Origin: Streptomyces sp. ISL-98
GTDB lineage: Bacteria > Actinomycetota > Actinomycetes > Streptomycetales > Streptomycetaceae
DNA: 64,000 bases
Direction of reading: 5' to 3'
Assembly: GCF_018614055.1 (NCBI RefSeq)
Contig: NZ_JAGGPB010000006.1
Location: forward strand, 1-64,000
In this document: in pieces, positions 61,699-64,000 of the stretch
Layout: every line of letters begins with the position of its first letter
How positions within the stretch are numbered: the stretch's first letter is position 1
Translations under genes and position numbers: made by a program
Notes under the pieces: generated by a model
Database searches by the model: none
What the model was told of the DNA's origin: nothing
Seen by the model: only the letters and a program-made list of their open reading frames with translations

Positions 61699-62349
61699 AT
61701 GGACACCACACAGCAGGACGAGCAGCAGCAGCGCTCGGCGGCCGCACGGCGGCGGCGGGAACTGCTCGAAGCCGCGGATCGTGTGGTGCTCAGGGACGGT
61801 CCGCAGGCCTCCATGAACGCCATAGCCGCCGAGGCGGGCATCACCAAGCCCATCCTCTACCGGCACTTCGGCGACAAGGGCGGCCTCTACCGGGCCCTGG
61901 CCAAGCGCCACACCGACGCCTTGCTCGACGCCCTGCGGGCGGCGGTCGACGCGCCCGCCGACCGGCGCGAGCGGGTCGAGGCGACCCTTGACACCTACCT
62001 CGCCGCGATCGAGGCGCTGCCCGAGGTGTACCGGTTCCTGATGCACCCCGCCGAGGACGCGCACCAGCCCGAGCAGGGCTTCGACGTCGGCCGCCACTCG
62101 GCGCCGCTGCTGCGCCGGCTCGGCGAGGAACTGGCGAAGGTGATCGCCGAACGCGTGGACCTCGGGCCGGAGAGCGAACTGCTGGCCCGGGTATGGGGCC
62201 ACGGCATCGTCGGCATGATGCACGCGGCCGGCGACTGGTGGCTGGGTGAACGCCCGTGCTCCCGCAAGGTGTTGGTGTCCAGCCTCGCCGACCTGCTGTG
62301 GGGCCGGCTGGCCACGGCAGGCGACCGCGTGGGCGCCCCCGGCTTCTGA
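61699..62349 (+). CDS. TetR-family transcriptional regulator
   Basis: The 216-residue protein has the N-terminal TetR helix-turn-helix (MNAIAAEAGITKPILYRHFGDKGGLYRAL). ATG 61699 follows GGGGAGA. Divergence from an acyl-CoA dehydrogenase suggests a fatty-acid or acyl-CoA ligand. Confidence 0.94.
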   Translation: MDTTQQDEQQQRSAAARRRRELLEAADRVVLRDGPQASMNAIAAEAGITKPILYRHFGDKGGLYRALAKRHTDALLDALRAAVDAPADRRERVEATLDTYLAAIEALPEVYRFLMHPAEDAHQPEQGFDVGRHSAPLLRRLGEELAKVIAERVDLGPESELLARVWGHGIVGMMHAAGDWWLGERPCSRKVLVSSLADLLWGRLATAGDRVGAPGF

Positions 62350-62362
62350 CGGCGCCGGCGGC

Positions 62363-62896
62363 CTACCAGCCCGCCCGGCGGGCGGCGCGCAGTGCGCGCG
62401 CCCGCCGCCACCCCGTGAGCCGGTCCGTATAGACCTGGCCGTCCAGGTGGTCGCACTCGTGCTGGAGGCAGCGGGCGAAGAACCCGGTGCCTTCTATGCG
62501 GACGGGCTCGCCCGTGACCGAGGCTCCCTCCACGAGCGCCCGGTCGAAGCGCTCCGTGCCCGCTTCGAGGCCCGGGAGCGACAGGCAGCCCTCCGGACCG
62601 CGTACGGTGATGCCGTCGGCCTCGACCAGTCGTGGGTTGACGATGTGCCCCACGTGCCGGACGTCCTCGTCGTCCGGGCAGTCGTAGACGAAGACGCGCA
62701 GCGGTACGCCGACCTGGTTGGCCGCGAGGCCGACTCCCTGGGCCGCGTACATCGTCGCGTACATGTCCTCGACGAGCCGGGCCAGCGAGGGGCCGAACTC
62801 GGTCACGGTGTCGCAGGAGGCGTGCAGCACCTCGGCGCCGAACAATGTCATGGGTCGAACGAGCCCGGAACTGCCGGGAATCGGGCGGTGTCGCAT
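62363..62896 (-). CDS. def: Peptide deformylase
   Basis: The protein has the three deformylase motifs: GVGLAANQVG, EGCLSLPG (metal Cys) and QHECDHLDG (metal His residues and Glu). It removes the formyl group from nascent proteins. Start ATG 62896 gives 177 residues; GTG 62917 would add 7. Streptomyces often has more than one copy. Confidence 0.95.
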   Translation of the reverse strand: MRHRPIPGSSGLVRPMTLFGAEVLHASCDTVTEFGPSLARLVEDMYATMYAAQGVGLAANQVGVPLRVFVYDCPDDEDVRHVGHIVNPRLVEADGITVRGPEGCLSLPGLEAGTERFDRALVEGASVTGEPVRIEGTGFFARCLQHECDHLDGQVYTDRLTGWRRARALRAARRAGW

Positions 62897-63039
62897 GGCG
62901 GCAAGCGTACGTTCCACCGGAGCCGACGGCGTCCCCGGTGGTGCCGGGGTTCGGGGCCCAGGCGGTATCTCGATAGGCTGAGCCCCGACGTTGACCGGTG
63001 GACCTGGGGCAAGTGCGGCGCCGGATGCAAGGAGGATCA

Positions 63040-64000
63040 GTGACGATGGCAGGCAACACGGAGCCGTTGTCGCCGCGGGCCAAGCTGGCCGTGACGGCAG
63101 GCAAGGCCGCGGCGGCGGTGTCCCGCGCCGCGGGGCGCGGCAGTGGATCCGTGATCGGCGGCAAGGTGGCGCTCAAGCTCGACCCCGATCTGCTCGGGCG
63201 GCTCGCCCAGCATCTCGACGTCGTGCTTGTCTCCGCGACGAACGGCAAGACGACCACGACCCGCCTCATCGCCGAGGCGCTGCGGGCCAGCGGCCCCGTC
63301 GTCTCCAACGCGCTGGGCGCCAACATGCCGGCGGGCATCACCTCCGCCCTGGCCGGCGGCTCGGACGCGAAGTACGGCGTGATCGAGGTCGACGAGAAGT
63401 ACCTCGCCGGAGTCGCGCGCGATGTGACGCCTAAGGCGATCGCACTGCTCAACCTCTCCCGCGACCAGCTCGACCGCGCCGCCGAGACGCGGATGCTCGC
63501 CGAGAGGTGGCGCGAGGGGCTGTCCGGTACGAAGGCCGTGGTGATCGCGAACGCCGACGACCCGCTGATCGTCTGGGCCGCTTCCTCCTCCCCCAATGTG
63601 GTGTGGGTCGCGGCGGGCCAGGAGTGGAAGGACGACGCCTGGTCCTGCCCGTCCTGCGGCGGTGTGATGCAGCGCCCCGGCGACGACTGGTTCTGCGGCG
63701 AGTGCGGCTTCCGCCGCCCCTCCCCGAGCTGGGTGCTCAGCGGCGACCACGTCCTGGACCCGCACGGTTCGGCGTGGCCGATCCATCTTCAGCTGCCCGG
63801 CCGCGCCAACAAGGCGAACGCCGCCACCTCCGCCGCGGTCGCCGCCGCCTTCGGTGTGCCGCCGCAGGTGGCGCTGGAGCGGATGTACCAGGTGCAGGCG
63901 GTCGCCGGACGGTACGACGTGGTGCAGTTCCAGGACCGCGAACTGCGGCTGCTGCTCGCGAAGAACCCGGCGGGCTGGCTCGAAACGTTTTCCCTCATCA
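63040..64000 (+). CDS. murT: MurT, lipid II isoglutaminyl synthase catalytic subunit (3' end outside window)
   Basis: The visible 320 residues form a Mur-ligase-like domain with ATP-binding ATNGKTTTTR, the NLSRDQLDR segment and a Cys4 zinc ribbon (CPSC...CGEC) typical of MurT. MurT with GatD amidates the D-Glu of lipid II. GTG 63040 has GGAGG four bases upstream; ATG 63046 is possible. gatD is expected just beyond the window. Confidence 0.93.
   Translation, partial: MTMAGNTEPLSPRAKLAVTAGKAAAAVSRAAGRGSGSVIGGKVALKLDPDLLGRLAQHLDVVLVSATNGKTTTTRLIAEALRASGPVVSNALGANMPAGITSALAGGSDAKYGVIEVDEKYLAGVARDVTPKAIALLNLSRDQLDRAAETRMLAERWREGLSGTKAVVIANADDPLIVWAASSSPNVVWVAAGQEWKDDAWSCPSCGGVMQRPGDDWFCGECGFRRPSPSWVLSGDHVLDPHGSAWPIHLQLPGRANKANAATSAAVAAAFGVPPQVALERMYQVQAVAGRYDVVQFQDRELRLLLAKNPAGWLETFSLI

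Overview
The window is high-GC actinobacterial DNA, almost certainly Streptomyces. The reasons are the strong third-position GC bias, GTG starts with GGAGG-type ribosome binding sites, many ATGA/GTGA start-stop overlaps, rare TTA codons confined to a few genes, and typical Streptomyces housekeeping genes at the right end (MurT, peptide deformylase, DUF3516 helicase, TesB). Every call comes from reading the sequence and from knowledge of protein families; no database search was run.

Region 1 (1-33.5 kb) is most of one side of a nonribosomal peptide cluster built on arylglycines. A giant NRPS gene on the minus strand (start 12549, running off the left edge) has the order C-A-PCP / C-A-PCP / C-A-PCP-E / C-A(partial). 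Upstream in the same operon lie a free acyl carrier protein, an FkbH-type HAD acyltransferase (glyceryl-loading family), an ABC exporter with a Pro/Gly-rich tail, and an MbtH-like protein. A second minus-strand operon carries an oxidase-like/HpgT aminotransferase fusion, dpgA-dpgB-dpgC-dpgD (3,5-dihydroxyphenylglycine) and an alpha/beta hydrolase. Prephenate dehydrogenase (minus) and hmaS-hmo (plus) complete 4-hydroxyphenylglycine supply. Regulators are an OmpR-type response regulator without a kinase, a 963-residue LuxR-family (LAL) ATPase and a StrR/Bbr-type regulator. Three perfect GTCCAA-N17-TTGGAC boxes lie in front of the two biosynthetic operons, and in-frame TTA codons occur in all three regulators, hmaS, dpgC and the NRPS.

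The parts suggest the following scheme. Pdh, HmaS, Hmo and HpgT make Hpg; DpgA-D and the same HpgT make Dpg. FkbH loads a three-carbon unit on the stand-alone ACP, and an EntF-like first condensation domain takes this acyl starter. Module 1 has a clear serine code and module 3 a Dpg-like code followed by epimerisation, so the start of the product may be (C3 acyl)-Ser-X-D-Dpg-. No P450, halogenase or glycosyltransferase is present in the window. I do not recognise a described compound with this logic.

Region 2 (33.9-64 kb) is chromosomal flank: a YjbQ-family protein, a flavin monooxygenase, an MltG-like protein, an ABC exporter with a divergent MarR regulator, a secreted GH109-like/PNGase A-like pair, a heterodimeric ABC exporter with one degenerate ATP site, a ferritin-like protein, a YdjM-like membrane protein, a DUF3516 helicase and TesB. 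A decayed stretch (51.5-54.6 kb) holds a frameshifted GH16 gene, a short remnant and a sugar ABC transporter scarred by an internal deletion. After it come a secreted protein, a two-component system, SulP, glutathione peroxidase, an acyl-CoA dehydrogenase carrying an in-frame repeat, TetR, Def and MurT (cut by the window end).
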